Shown here piece by piece: positions 16,548 to 25,396 of a stretch of 64,000 nt of DNA; position 1 is the stretch's first letter, and every line of letters begins with the position of its first letter. Below the pieces are notes generated by a model, which saw only the letters and a program-made list of their open reading frames with translations, had not been told where the DNA came from and made no database searches. Where the stretch lies: positions 1 through 64,000 of the forward strand of contig NZ_BDBQ01000091.1 of assembly GCF_001613065.1 (NCBI RefSeq), written 5' to 3'. The position numbers and the translations under genes are program-made. This DNA comes from Nocardia miyunensis NBRC 108239. Lineage in GTDB: Bacteria; Actinomycetota; Actinomycetes; Mycobacteriales; Mycobacteriaceae.

Positions 16548-17714
16548 TCAGTAGCTCTTCGGCAGACCGAGCACATGGTGTCCGATGTAGGCGAGCAACA
16601 GCTCCTGCGGCAGGGGTGCGATCTTCATCAGACGCGCCTCACGCCAGTAGCGCGCGACGTGGTATTCCTCGGCGTACCCGAACCCGCCATGCGTCTGCAT
16701 CGCGATGTCGGCCGCCTGGAAACCGGCCTCGGCACCCAGATACTTGGCCATATTCGCCTCGGCGCCGCACCGTAATTGGCGGTCCAGCATCCACCCCGCC
16801 CGATGGGTGATCAGTTCGGCCGCTTCGAGCTTCGCGTGCGCCTCCGCGAGCGGAAATGCGATGCCCTGATTCGACCCGATCGGCCGGCCGTAGACGACTC
16901 TTTCCTTCGCGTACGCGACAGCGCGCCGCAGCGCGGCCTTGCCCGTCCCGATAGCCTCCGAGGCGATCAGGATCCGTTCCGCATTGAGCCCGTCGAGCAG
17001 GTAATAGAACCCCTTGCCCTCTTCCCCGACCAGATCGCCGGCGGAGACGACAAGGTCGTCGTATACGGTCTCGCACGAAGCGACGGCATTCCGGCCCGCC
17101 TTGGCGATCGGGGTGATGGTGACTGCGGGGTCACGCAAATTCGCCATCAGCAGGCTCAATCCATCGGTGCGACGAGCGCATTCCTCGACGGGGGTAGTAC
17201 GGACCAGAAGAAGTACCCTATCCGCATCCTGCGCCTTCGAGGTCCAGACCTTTCGCCCGCGCACGATATACGAATCGCCGTCTCTGACCGCCCTCGTCTT
17301 GATCGCCAGGGTTTCGGTGCCCGCATCCGGCTCCGTCACTCCGAACGCCACGTGCAGTTCACCGGCGGCGACCTTCGGAAGATAACGCTGCTTGATCTCC
17401 TCGGATCCGTGCAGGACCAGGGGATGCATACCGAAGATCGACAGATGGATGGCACTGCAACCGTTCATCGCGGCACCGGATGCCGCCACCTCGTTCAGGA
17501 TGACCGACGCCTCGAGCAGGCCACGACCGCTACCGCCGTACTCCTCCGGTATCGCGATTCCGATCCAGCCACCGTCTGCGAGCGCCTTATAGAATTCCCA
17601 CGGAAATTCATGGCGAGAATCCAGCCCGGCCCAGTACTCGTCGTCGAACTTTGCGCAGACAGCACGCACACCGTCTCGAATCAGGTCGAGATCCGCATCA
17701 TTGGAGAAATCCAC
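16548..17714 (-). CDS. acyl-CoA dehydrogenase (FadE-like)
   Basis: This 388-residue FAD enzyme has the family segments HVAFGVTEPDAGTETLAIKT, VRGRKVWTSKAQDADR and MQTHGGFGYAEEYHVARYWREAR. The C-terminal site that carries YEGT-Glu in medium-chain enzymes reads MKIAPLPQEL, so the catalytic base must lie elsewhere, as in several FadE subgroups. GTG at 17714 is the likely start (GGAAGG upstream). It lies downstream of the aldehyde dehydrogenase with an 17-bp gap. It would introduce an alpha,beta double bond into an acyl-CoA. Confidence 0.88.
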   Translation of the reverse strand: MDFSNDADLDLIRDGVRAVCAKFDDEYWAGLDSRHEFPWEFYKALADGGWIGIAIPEEYGGSGRGLLEASVILNEVAASGAAMNGCSAIHLSIFGMHPLVLHGSEEIKQRYLPKVAAGELHVAFGVTEPDAGTETLAIKTRAVRDGDSYIVRGRKVWTSKAQDADRVLLLVRTTPVEECARRTDGLSLLMANLRDPAVTITPIAKAGRNAVASCETVYDDLVVSAGDLVGEEGKGFYYLLDGLNAERILIASEAIGTGKAALRRAVAYAKERVVYGRPIGSNQGIAFPLAEAHAKLEAAELITHRAGWMLDRQLRCGAEANMAKYLGAEAGFQAADIAMQTHGGFGYAEEYHVARYWREARLMKIAPLPQELLLAYIGHHVLGLPKSY

Positions 17715-17731
17715 CGGTAGCTACCTTCCGA

Positions 17732-19171
17732 TCACGCCGTCGCCGGAGCCTGCTGCACGGATTTCAATTCATAGAATTCCGCCAGACCATGGTGCCCCAG
17801 TTCCCGGCCGTTACCCGATTGCTTGTATCCCCCGAAAGGCGCGAGCATATTGAAGAATGAGCCGTTGATATCGACCGCGCCGGTGCGAAGCCGCCGGGCG
17901 ACCCGCATGGCATGGTCGCGGTCCTGCGACCACACGGCACCGGCCAGACCGTATTCGCTGGAATTCGCGATGTCGACGGCCTCGTCCTCGCTGTCGTACG
18001 GGAGGATCGCGAGCACGGGGCCGAAGATCTCCTCGCGGGCGATCCGCATGTCTCGTCGGACATCGGAAAACGCGGCGGGCCTGACGAAATAGCCCGAAGG
18101 CAGGCCCTCCGGCAGCTCGTCGGTCCCGCCGTAGATCAGGCGCGCGCCCTCCTCGATTCCGATCCGGACGTAGCGGTGCACGTTGTCACGCTGCGCGGCC
18201 GAGGCCAGCGGCCCCATACTCGTCTCCGGATCCAGCGGATCGCCCACCGTGTATTTACCAAGCCGCGCGCGAACGAGCTCCTCCACCTCGGCGAGACTGG
18301 CACGCGGGACCAGCATCCTGGTCAGCGCCGTGCAGGTCTGCCCGGTATTGGTGAAGCAGTTGGCCACCCCTACCTTGACGGCCCGCTCGAGATCGGCATC
18401 GTCGAGAATGACGTTGGCGGACTTGCCTCCGAGTTCCAGTGCCACCCGTTTCACGGTCCGCGCCGCGACCTCGCCGATCCGCCGACCCGCTCCCGTCGAA
18501 CCCGTGAAGGTCACCATGTCGATGTCCGGATGGGCGACCAGCTCCTCCCCCACCACCCGGCCGGTACCCGAGACCAAGTTGAACACGCCTGGCGGGAAAC
18601 CGATTTCGTCGATCATGTCGGCGACGACGAACGCGCTCAGCGGTGCGATCTCCGAGGGTTTCAGCACCACTGTGCACCCCGTCACCAACGCCGCACCGAC
18701 CTTGCCCAGGACCTGTTGAAGCGGATAGTTCCACGCGGTGATGGCGGCGACGACGCCGATCGGCTCACGCAATACCAGCGAATCGCCGATCTGTTCCTCG
18801 AGCACGAAGGTATCCATCAGATCGCCGTAACTCCGCAGCACCTGTCGCGGAAGTCCAACCTGGACCGCGGTGGAGATCCGCAGCGGGGTGCCGACCTCGG
18901 TCGAAATCAGCCGAGTGAGTTCCGCTGCTCGCTCGTCGAGCTTCTTCGCCAGCTGCGACAAGAGACCCAGCCTGACCTCGAGCGGCGTCTGAGACCATGC
19001 CGGGAACGCCGCTCGCGCGGCCGCAACCGCCTGGTGAACATCGTTTGCGGTGCCGTCAACGATTCGCCCGATCACCTCACCGGTAATGGCCGAGTGGACA
19101 TCGAGGAGGCCACCCTCCGAACGCCGCCAGCTTCCGTCTATGAAGATCTCTTCACGATCGTGATCGGTCAT
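17732..19171 (-). CDS. aldehyde dehydrogenase
   Basis: This 479-residue NAD(P)-dependent aldehyde dehydrogenase has GVVAAITAWNYPLQQVLGK in the cofactor region, FTGSTGAGRRIGE, the catalytic-Glu motif LELGGKSAN and the catalytic-Cys motif FTNTGQTCTALTR. The gene starts at ATG 19171, overlapping the SDR stop (ATGA). It would oxidise an aldehyde, possibly produced by the P450/GMC/SDR enzymes nearby, to the acid that the ligases then activate. A second aldehyde dehydrogenase of another subtype lies at 58224. Confidence 0.93.
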   Translation of the reverse strand: MTDHDREEIFIDGSWRRSEGGLLDVHSAITGEVIGRIVDGTANDVHQAVAAARAAFPAWSQTPLEVRLGLLSQLAKKLDERAAELTRLISTEVGTPLRISTAVQVGLPRQVLRSYGDLMDTFVLEEQIGDSLVLREPIGVVAAITAWNYPLQQVLGKVGAALVTGCTVVLKPSEIAPLSAFVVADMIDEIGFPPGVFNLVSGTGRVVGEELVAHPDIDMVTFTGSTGAGRRIGEVAARTVKRVALELGGKSANVILDDADLERAVKVGVANCFTNTGQTCTALTRMLVPRASLAEVEELVRARLGKYTVGDPLDPETSMGPLASAAQRDNVHRYVRIGIEEGARLIYGGTDELPEGLPSGYFVRPAAFSDVRRDMRIAREEIFGPVLAILPYDSEDEAVDIANSSEYGLAGAVWSQDRDHAMRVARRLRTGAVDINGSFFNMLAPFGGYKQSGNGRELGHHGLAEFYELKSVQQAPATA

Positions 19172-19974
19172 GATTTCAGCCCCGGGGTCTTGGCATGCAG
19201 TCGTCGCATTTTGGATATCCATTGGTCGTAGTCGGCGGCTTTGCCGCGGAAGTACTTCTCGACAGCAGGATGAGGCAGAATGAGGAATTCTTCCTTGCTC
19301 ATTCCGTCGATCACACAGTCAGCGGCCTGCTCCGGCTCGATCGCGCCGGCCACCGCGAACCATTCGCCTTGCGCGCCGCGCAGCATGGCCGTGCGAACGC
19401 CTTCGGCGACGATGCACGACACACGAATGCCACGGTCGCCGTAGTGGATCGACAACCACTCGGTGAGCCCGAGCACCGCGTGCTTGCTCGTGGCGTACGG
19501 CGCATTGCCGAGCGCCGTCAGCAGGCCCGCGGCGGAGGCGTTCTGGATCAGATAGCCCGATCCACGCTCGAGCATGTGCGGCAGGACAGCGCGCGCGGCA
19601 TATACCTGGGGCATGACATTGACGTCCCACACTCGCTGCCACGCCTCATTGGAGGCCCAGGGGTTTCCGCGCTCGTGCAGCGGGGTCACGCCGTCGTGGG
19701 GCTCGCCCCAGAGAACTCCGGCGTTGGAGACGAATACATCGATCCGGCCGAGTTGCCGCAGCGTTAGTTCCACCAACTCGGCGACGGCCCGCTCGTCGGA
19801 CACATCGGCGGCGATCGCCAGTCCACCGATCCCATCGGCGACTCGCTCGGCACCGGCCGCATCGATATCGGATACGACAACCGAGGCACCGGCGGCGGCG
19901 AACCGCCCGCACATGGCCTCTCCCATGCCTGCGGCGCCGCCGGTGACGACTATGACCTTGCCTGCTGGTTCCAT
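19168..19974 (-). CDS. short-chain dehydrogenase/reductase
   Basis: This 268-residue SDR has the cofactor motif TGGAAGMGEAMC, NAG in SNAGVLWGE, an ASAAG serine strand and the catalytic YATSK (APYATSKHAVLG). Asp in SDID after the second strand favours NAD over NADP (family rule). The ATG lies 3 bp after the amidohydrolase stop and the stop overlaps the aldehyde dehydrogenase start. It probably oxidises an alcohol in the same pathway. Confidence 0.88.
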   Translation of the reverse strand: MEPAGKVIVVTGGAAGMGEAMCGRFAAAGASVVVSDIDAAGAERVADGIGGLAIAADVSDERAVAELVELTLRQLGRIDVFVSNAGVLWGEPHDGVTPLHERGNPWASNEAWQRVWDVNVMPQVYAARAVLPHMLERGSGYLIQNASAAGLLTALGNAPYATSKHAVLGLTEWLSIHYGDRGIRVSCIVAEGVRTAMLRGAQGEWFAVAGAIEPEQAADCVIDGMSKEEFLILPHPAVEKYFRGKAADYDQWISKMRRLHAKTPGLKS

Positions 19975-19977
19975 CGG

Positions 19978-21156
19978 CTAGATCAGCTTCGTGAGTTTGG
20001 CCGCGTTGTCCCACATGACCTTGCGCTCGGCGACTGGATCTTTCAGCTCGGTGGCGACCTTTTCGTACTGCCGGGGTTCGGCGAGCCCTTCGGGGTGCGG
20101 GTAGTCGGAACCGAAGAGTACGTGGTCCGCGCCCATGTGGTGCACGACCTCCGTCAGATTGTCCTCCCAGAACGGTGCGACCCACACATGTTCTCTGAAC
20201 TGCTCGACCGGATCGGAGGCGAAATACCCCGGCCGCTGGAATCCGGCACGGTTGAGGCCGGAAACGAGCAGCGGCAGGAACTCCGCACCGTTCTCGACCG
20301 AGGCGATACGCAGACTCGGGAAACGCTCGAACAGCCGGTCGCATGTGACGGCGGCGAGGTAATTCGCAATTGCGCGCTCATGGCCCACAGCGATCTGCAA
20401 CGGCGAGGCGATATCGCCGATGATGTTTCCGTGATAATCGGTGTACTTGTCCAGCCCTGAACCGCCAACCTCTCCGACGTGTACGACAACCGTGGCGCCC
20501 GCCTCCTGGACACGAGCCCAAATCGGGTCGAATATCGGATCTCCCGGCGATCGCCAGCCGCCGTCGGTGTATACCGCCTGCGCACGCACGACGAAGATGC
20601 GAGCGTCGTGGGCCAGGCCGTGCTCGACCTCGGCGACCGCCGTCTCGATATCACCGAAGGCCAGATACGGCGAACCGAAGATCCGGTCGCGGTAGTTGTA
20701 TCCCCAATCCTCGAGCAACCAGCGATTGAACGCCTTGAACGCCTGACCGGCCGCCGGCGGATCGTATTGGAGCCGCTCCTCGAAACCCATCCCGAGCGAC
20801 GGGAGCAGCCAGATCGAGTTCAGCTCCTGCTCGTCCAGTTTGGCGAGCCGCGCGTCCCGGTCGCGGTAGTGGGCCGGAATCGGCTCGCGATCAGACAGAA
20901 TTTCCTGCAGATGCTTCTTCTCGGGATTGCCGCGGAAGTAGTCCGCCATGGCTCCCGGCTTCACGATCGGGTCGAAGGTCGGGTTGGTGACCGAGTAGTC
21001 CACCTTGTCGGCGATGATGTGCCGAGTTCGATTCCCGATCTTGGCGATCTGGACCGTGCGTGCGGCCCAATCCTTGGGGCAATGCCTGGTGAATGCGTCG
21101 ATCGGCTCGTAGTAGTGCTGGTCGACGTCCAGTGCCGGTAGTTCAGTGTTGCTCAT
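19978..21156 (-). CDS. amidohydrolase-2 family (ACMSD-like) protein
   Basis: This 392-residue TIM-barrel protein has DVDQHYYEP near the N-terminus, a VVVHVGEVGG strand and the C-terminal metal-site segment VLFGSDYPHPEG. These are typical of the amidohydrolase-2/ACMSD group of decarboxylases and hydrolases. Actinobacterial relatives often sit in steroid or terpenoid catabolic clusters with unknown substrates. I start at 21156 (MSNTELPALDVDQHY) because GGGAGC lies at good spacing; the longer frame adds 18 atypical residues. A promoter with a 19-bp element lies directly upstream. Confidence 0.85.
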   Translation of the reverse strand: MSNTELPALDVDQHYYEPIDAFTRHCPKDWAARTVQIAKIGNRTRHIIADKVDYSVTNPTFDPIVKPGAMADYFRGNPEKKHLQEILSDREPIPAHYRDRDARLAKLDEQELNSIWLLPSLGMGFEERLQYDPPAAGQAFKAFNRWLLEDWGYNYRDRIFGSPYLAFGDIETAVAEVEHGLAHDARIFVVRAQAVYTDGGWRSPGDPIFDPIWARVQEAGATVVVHVGEVGGSGLDKYTDYHGNIIGDIASPLQIAVGHERAIANYLAAVTCDRLFERFPSLRIASVENGAEFLPLLVSGLNRAGFQRPGYFASDPVEQFREHVWVAPFWEDNLTEVVHHMGADHVLFGSDYPHPEGLAEPRQYEKVATELKDPVAERKVMWDNAAKLTKLI

Positions 21157-21237
21157 GGATGCTCCCGATGTTGCGATGACCCCAAGCCGCCTCGTCCAGA
21201 CGGCGAGCACAGGCGCGGAAAGTGGTCCTGACGTATT

Positions 21238-21256
21238 CTAAATCTAACAAGAATTT
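21238..21256 (+). promoter_or_regulatory. 19-bp operator-like element before the amidohydrolase operon
   Basis: Reads CTAAATCTAACAAGAATTT: perfect left block, 6-bp spacer, right block AAGAATTT with one change. It is ~80 bp before the amidohydrolase start, in the only AT-rich gap between 19.2 and 23.4 kb. Confidence 0.55.
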
Positions 21257-21291
21257 GATAGTCTGACAAGCGCTGTTCCGTTGCGGTTACG

Positions 21292-23421
21292 CTAATTCGA
21301 GCGGATAAACAGGGCATCGATGATCGTCCCACCGTCCGCGCTGACGATCGCCGGATTCACCTCGATTTCCGTCAATCCCTGGGACCGCAGCAGCTCACCC
21401 ATTCCGTTGAGCGTGGCCAGGATCCACTCTTCGTCGAGCGGATCGCTCCCCCGGAACCCCGCGAACAGCTCCGCCATCGCCAGCCGTGCCAACGCCTTGC
21501 GCAGAGTCGGCAAGTCGCACGGCAGCGGCACCTGCTCGATATCGCGCAGCACCTCGACGGCCGCACCACCGACCCCGACACTGCCGAACACGCCGAGACT
21601 GTCCGCGTCACGGACGGTCAGCACCAACTCCACTCCGCCCCGGATCATCTTCTGCACCAACCAGCTCGCCGCAGTGCCGTCCGGGCGCGGCTGCGCCTGC
21701 GTCATTCGGGCGACCGCCGCGGTGACGGCCTCACGACCCGAGAGGTTCACTGCGACAAGGCCGAGTTCGGTCCGATGCGTGATGTCGTCATCGGCGGACT
21801 TGACCACGACGGGATAGCCGAGCGCATCAGCCGCATCAGCCGTCGGTTCGACGCCCACACTCACCGTCATCGGCGCGATGTTCAGACCGTGGTCGGCCAG
21901 CAGTTGCAGTGCGGGCGCACCCCCGACTGCGGCAGACGCGGTCGATGACGGCACAGGCGTCTCGTGGGACGGCGCCTGGATAACCCGTTCGGGACCGAGC
22001 AGCGCACGGACCACCCGACCCAAATCCGTCGGCCCCTCCGCTACCAGGACCCCTCCCGCGCGCAGCTCCTGGATATGTTCTTTGACGGCGGTCCCGCCGT
22101 ACCAGAGCACGACGAACGGCTTGCCCGTCCGGCTACCCACATCGAGGATGTCCTTGACGCTCTGGCCGTTCCATCCCCTGGCGCCCATGGGCAACGGAAC
22201 GCACAGGGCCTGCACCGCCGGGTCATCGGCCACTGCGGCCAGATAGCCGCCGAAATCGACGGGCATCGACCCCGGCCCGACGTCGAGGGGATTGGGGAAC
22301 GTGGCGAAGTTCGGCAGTACGGCCGCGAGTCGATCCGCCGTTTCCGAGCCGAGCTTCGGAAATTCGACGCCCGCGGCCGACAGCTGCTCGGTAGCCAGCA
22401 CCGCCATGCCACCCGAGTACGCGACCATGCCCCACTGACGCGGAAATTCCCGGCCGTAGTTCCGCATCGCGCCCAGAACCCAGAGATCGTCGGGATCATC
22501 GACAACGGTCACTCCGAGAGCGCGCAGCAGGCCGAACTCGAGCGCTCCCCGCCCGATGATCTTGCCGGTGTGGCTGGCCGCGGCTCGCTCGCCCGCGGCG
22601 GAGCGTCCACCGAGGTAGGTGATCAGCCGCTTCCCGGCGATGTCGAGTTCTTTGACCGCCGCAGCGAAGCGCCGTCCGTCGCGAATCGATTCCATGTACA
22701 GCGCGACGGTGTCCACCTCGGGAAGGCCGGCGAAGTACGAGATGAAGTCCGGGATATCCATATCGCGCTGGTTACCGGTGCTGACAATATGGGAGATACC
22801 CACCCCGGCGTTGCGGGCGCGTTCGACGATCGTGCTGCCGATCGCTCCGCTCTGCGCGATCACAGCGATCCGACCGGCGGGAATGGGTTCCCCCTCGGTC
22901 AGCACTGAGGTCATGCTCATCGCCAGGCCGGTGCGAACGTTCACCAGGCCGGTGCTGTTGGGACCGACGACGTTGATCCCGTTGTCCCTGGCAAAGCTCA
23001 GCAACGAGCGCTCCAGCTCGTGTCCGGCCTCGCCCATATCGGCGAACCCCGCGGTCAGGATCAGCACCTGGCGCGCACCGACAGCCGCGCAATCCTCGAG
23101 CACACCGAGAACCGCCGCCGCCGGCACGGCGATGACGACGACATCGGGCGCGGAGTCCATCGCGGCGAGCGACGGCAACGCGGGCCGTCCCTCCACCGTC
23201 GTGGCCGTCGGATGGATGACGGTGACAGTGCCCCCGTAGCCGTACACCCCGAGATGATCGAGAACGGCCCGGCCGCCGGCCTTGTATGCCTGAGCCGAGC
23301 TGGTGGATACGCCGACCACCGCAACCGACTGCGGCTCGAGGAAATACCTCACGACGTCCGCACGCAGCGGCGCGATGTCCTGGTCGGGGTGCGTGGGGAG
23401 CGTGGTCTGCTCAACCGTCAT
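21292..23421 (-). CDS. ADP-forming acyl-CoA synthetase (acetyl-CoA synthetase alpha-beta fusion)
   Basis: This 709-residue protein has three recognisable parts: an N-terminal CoA-binding domain (VAVVGVSTSSAQAYKAGG), central succinyl-CoA-ligase-like domains including the phosphohistidine region AASHTGKIIGRGALEFG, and a C-terminal ATP-grasp domain (ADHGLNIAPMTVSV ... GYPVVVKSADDDITHRTE). This is the ADP-forming acetyl/acyl-CoA synthetase layout with both subunits fused. It would make acyl-CoA from acid, ATP and CoA. The start at 23421 (MTVEQTTLPTHPD) has AGGAAGG upstream; the frame's 71-residue extension is low complexity and rejected. Confidence 0.88.
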   Translation of the reverse strand: MTVEQTTLPTHPDQDIAPLRADVVRYFLEPQSVAVVGVSTSSAQAYKAGGRAVLDHLGVYGYGGTVTVIHPTATTVEGRPALPSLAAMDSAPDVVVIAVPAAAVLGVLEDCAAVGARQVLILTAGFADMGEAGHELERSLLSFARDNGINVVGPNSTGLVNVRTGLAMSMTSVLTEGEPIPAGRIAVIAQSGAIGSTIVERARNAGVGISHIVSTGNQRDMDIPDFISYFAGLPEVDTVALYMESIRDGRRFAAAVKELDIAGKRLITYLGGRSAAGERAAASHTGKIIGRGALEFGLLRALGVTVVDDPDDLWVLGAMRNYGREFPRQWGMVAYSGGMAVLATEQLSAAGVEFPKLGSETADRLAAVLPNFATFPNPLDVGPGSMPVDFGGYLAAVADDPAVQALCVPLPMGARGWNGQSVKDILDVGSRTGKPFVVLWYGGTAVKEHIQELRAGGVLVAEGPTDLGRVVRALLGPERVIQAPSHETPVPSSTASAAVGGAPALQLLADHGLNIAPMTVSVGVEPTADAADALGYPVVVKSADDDITHRTELGLVAVNLSGREAVTAAVARMTQAQPRPDGTAASWLVQKMIRGGVELVLTVRDADSLGVFGSVGVGGAAVEVLRDIEQVPLPCDLPTLRKALARLAMAELFAGFRGSDPLDEEWILATLNGMGELLRSQGLTEIEVNPAIVSADGGTIIDALFIRSN

Positions 23422-23471
23422 GTAACTGTGCCTTCCTGTGCATGTATTGCCCGAGGTCGTGGAAACGCCCG

Positions 23472-24725
23472 TCAATCCCGCCAGGTGCGGAACGGGAGGA
23501 CCGACAGGCTCCTGGTCTGGCCGCCGTGTGCGGAGAGCTCGGCGTTCGGCGGAAGCGAGAAACGCGGGATGCGGCGGAATATCTCCTCGAACGCGATCGT
23601 CAACTCCAGGCGAGCGAGATGCGAACCGAGGCACCGATGACTGCCCGCACCGAAGACCATCGACTTGTCCACGTGCCGGTCGATGAGGATCTGATCCGCG
23701 TCGGGGTAGGCGTCCTCGTCGCGGTGAGCCGACGCCAACGGCAGCACCACCCGATCGCCCGGCTGCAGCTCCACACCATTGATGACCTTGCGCTCCATGA
23801 CGGTTCGGCTGGCGTGCACGATCGGCTCATATCGCAGCAGCTCCTCGATCGCGCCGGGGATGAGCGAGGGATCCGCGGCGAGCTGGTCCTGTAGGTCCGG
23901 CCGGCGCGCCAGGTGAAGGAAGCTGAAGCCGATGGCGGTCGTGACGGTGTCGAGGCCCGCGAGCACCAGAACGTACGCGAAGTTCAGGATCTCGCGGTAT
24001 TCCAGCTTCCGCTGACCGGGCATCTCGGCATTGATGAGCACCGAGATGATGTCATCGCCGGGCTTCTGCAAACGCTCGTCGAGCAAGGCGCGCAGGAAGT
24101 TGTGCAATGCCTTGCCCGCGCCGAGCCGGGCCGCCGTCTGCGCTTCGACGTCACCGTGCTCGGCGCCCTTGGTTGTCGTATGCAGAATCGTTCCGGCCCA
24201 GTCGCACAACTGGTCACGCTGCTCGACGCTGAAGTCGAGGCCTACCAGCCGGAGAAATACCGCGCTCGGATACGGCTGCGCGAACTCGGCCATGAAATCG
24301 AATTCGCGCTTGGCCAGCATTCCGTCGACCAGTTCTGTGGCGTACTCGCGCACCGACGCCGCGATGTGCTCGATCGCCTTCGGCCTGAACAGCGGGTCGA
24401 CGATCGTGCGGTAGCGGCGGTGATCGGGTGGATCGACCTCGAGCGGAATGAGGGGACGAGTGTGGCCGGGAGTCGCCGGGGTGTCCGCAGGCCAGGAAGA
24501 GAAGGTCGCGGCATCGTGCAGGACCGTGGAGACGTCGTCGAACTTCGACAGCACATAGAAGCCGCCGTAGTTGTCTGTGTGCGCCACCGGGCAGGTGGCG
24601 CGCAACGCCGCATACTCCCGGTGAGGATCCAGCGCGAAGTCCGGATCGTAATGGTCGTAGTCCCGGCCCAATGCTTGCATCGCTGTGCAACCGCGGGTGG
24701 CATTTCCGGTCTGCTGATCACTCAC
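23472..24725 (-). CDS. cytochrome P450
   Basis: This 417-residue P450 has I-helix AGLDTVTT, ExxR in EELLRYEP and heme loop FGAGSHRCLG. It differs clearly from the P450 at 9074. I start at GTG 24725 because it overlaps the stop of the NTF2-like gene (GTGA), implying translational coupling; an internal ATG 15 codons in (MQALGRDYDHYDP) is the alternative. The much longer open frame reaching 25280 passes through the NTF2-like gene in another frame and is rejected. The acyl-CoA synthetase follows 50 bp downstream. Confidence 0.92.
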   Translation of the reverse strand: MSDQQTGNATRGCTAMQALGRDYDHYDPDFALDPHREYAALRATCPVAHTDNYGGFYVLSKFDDVSTVLHDAATFSSWPADTPATPGHTRPLIPLEVDPPDHRRYRTIVDPLFRPKAIEHIAASVREYATELVDGMLAKREFDFMAEFAQPYPSAVFLRLVGLDFSVEQRDQLCDWAGTILHTTTKGAEHGDVEAQTAARLGAGKALHNFLRALLDERLQKPGDDIISVLINAEMPGQRKLEYREILNFAYVLVLAGLDTVTTAIGFSFLHLARRPDLQDQLAADPSLIPGAIEELLRYEPIVHASRTVMERKVINGVELQPGDRVVLPLASAHRDEDAYPDADQILIDRHVDKSMVFGAGSHRCLGSHLARLELTIAFEEIFRRIPRFSLPPNAELSAHGGQTRSLSVLPFRTWRD

Positions 24726-25183
24726 TGGAGTTCGCCTCGATCGTTGGAGGTATAAGAATTCGCCTGCCCTCTTTCGGCCGGCGATTCGTGCTCGCGGCAC
24801 AGTTCGCTCAGCGCGTGAGGGTCCTTGTAGTACACGTCGACGCGGATGATCTTGTCGCCGCGTAGGCGGTATATGTCGACGGCATCCACCGGCATACTCC
24901 GGCCTGTCGCGCGGGAGGTGAATGTGCCGTGGACCGCGACGGCGACACAGTCGTCGCCGTCGGCGATCTCCGGTGGTTCCAGCTCCACCGAGAAGTCCTG
25001 GCTGACCGCACGGAGCATCCGGCGAAATCCCTGCGGGCCGATGTAGTCGCCCCCGAAGGGCAGGCTGGGCGTCTCGGAGAACACGCTGGCGTCGTCGAGC
25101 AACTCCAGGCACGCGCCGATATCGCCCACTCGCAGGCCGTCGGTGAACCTTCGGACGATCTCGACCTTGTCCATCACCGGCAT
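24722..25183 (-). CDS. NTF2-like protein
   Basis: This 153-residue protein shows the NTF2/SnoaL pattern: VEIVRRFTDGLRVGDIGACLELL, a DDASVFSETPSLPFGGDYIG segment and a central strand region VAVAVHGTFTSRATGRSM followed by VDAVDIYRLRGDKI. The ATG at 25183 (MPVMDKVEIV) has AGGTGG at good spacing; a further upstream Met lies in promoter-like DNA. First gene of a minus-strand operon with P450 and acyl-CoA synthetase. Catalytic function unknown. Confidence 0.75.
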   Translation of the reverse strand: MPVMDKVEIVRRFTDGLRVGDIGACLELLDDASVFSETPSLPFGGDYIGPQGFRRMLRAVSQDFSVELEPPEIADGDDCVAVAVHGTFTSRATGRSMPVDAVDIYRLRGDKIIRVDVYYKDPHALSELCREHESPAERGQANSYTSNDRGELQ

Positions 25184-25315
25184 TGGCGACCACCTTTGAG
25201 ACTTGCGAAACCACCCACTCGATGTGGGGAAGCGCGAACCTGATGCATAATTTTCTACACAGATTTTGAACACTAGTCAATGGAACAGCCCACTAGATGT
25301 GTAGATCTTGCTGAG

Positions 25316-25334
25316 ATACTCTGCTTAAAGTTAG
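25316..25334 (-). promoter_or_regulatory. 19-bp operator-like element in the divergent 25.2-25.4 kb promoter
   Basis: Minus strand reads CTAACTTTAAGCAGAGTAT: left block CTAAC, 6-bp spacer, CAGA core. It lies between the divergent NTF2/P450 operon and the acyl-CoA dehydrogenase, 63 bp before the latter's start. A lone right half CAGATTTT sits nearby at 25260-25267 on the other side of the region. Confidence 0.5.
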
Positions 25335-25396
25335 ATATGACGAAGCGGTGCTCGACCGAGGCCGTCGGCCCGGCCGCGCTCCCAGAGAGGACAGTC

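Noticed and set aside
16548-16620. Loss of catalytic Glu in the FadE at 16548 as evidence of inactivity
   Set aside because: Several acyl-CoA dehydrogenase subgroups use a Glu in another helix, and the MKIAP..QE.. ending occurs in ordinary members, so no defect can be claimed.
23472-25280. 602-codon minus frame that would make a P450 with a ~185-residue N-terminal domain
   Set aside because: The extension is the shadow of the NTF2-like gene. A GTG overlapping that gene's stop gives a standard 417-residue P450.
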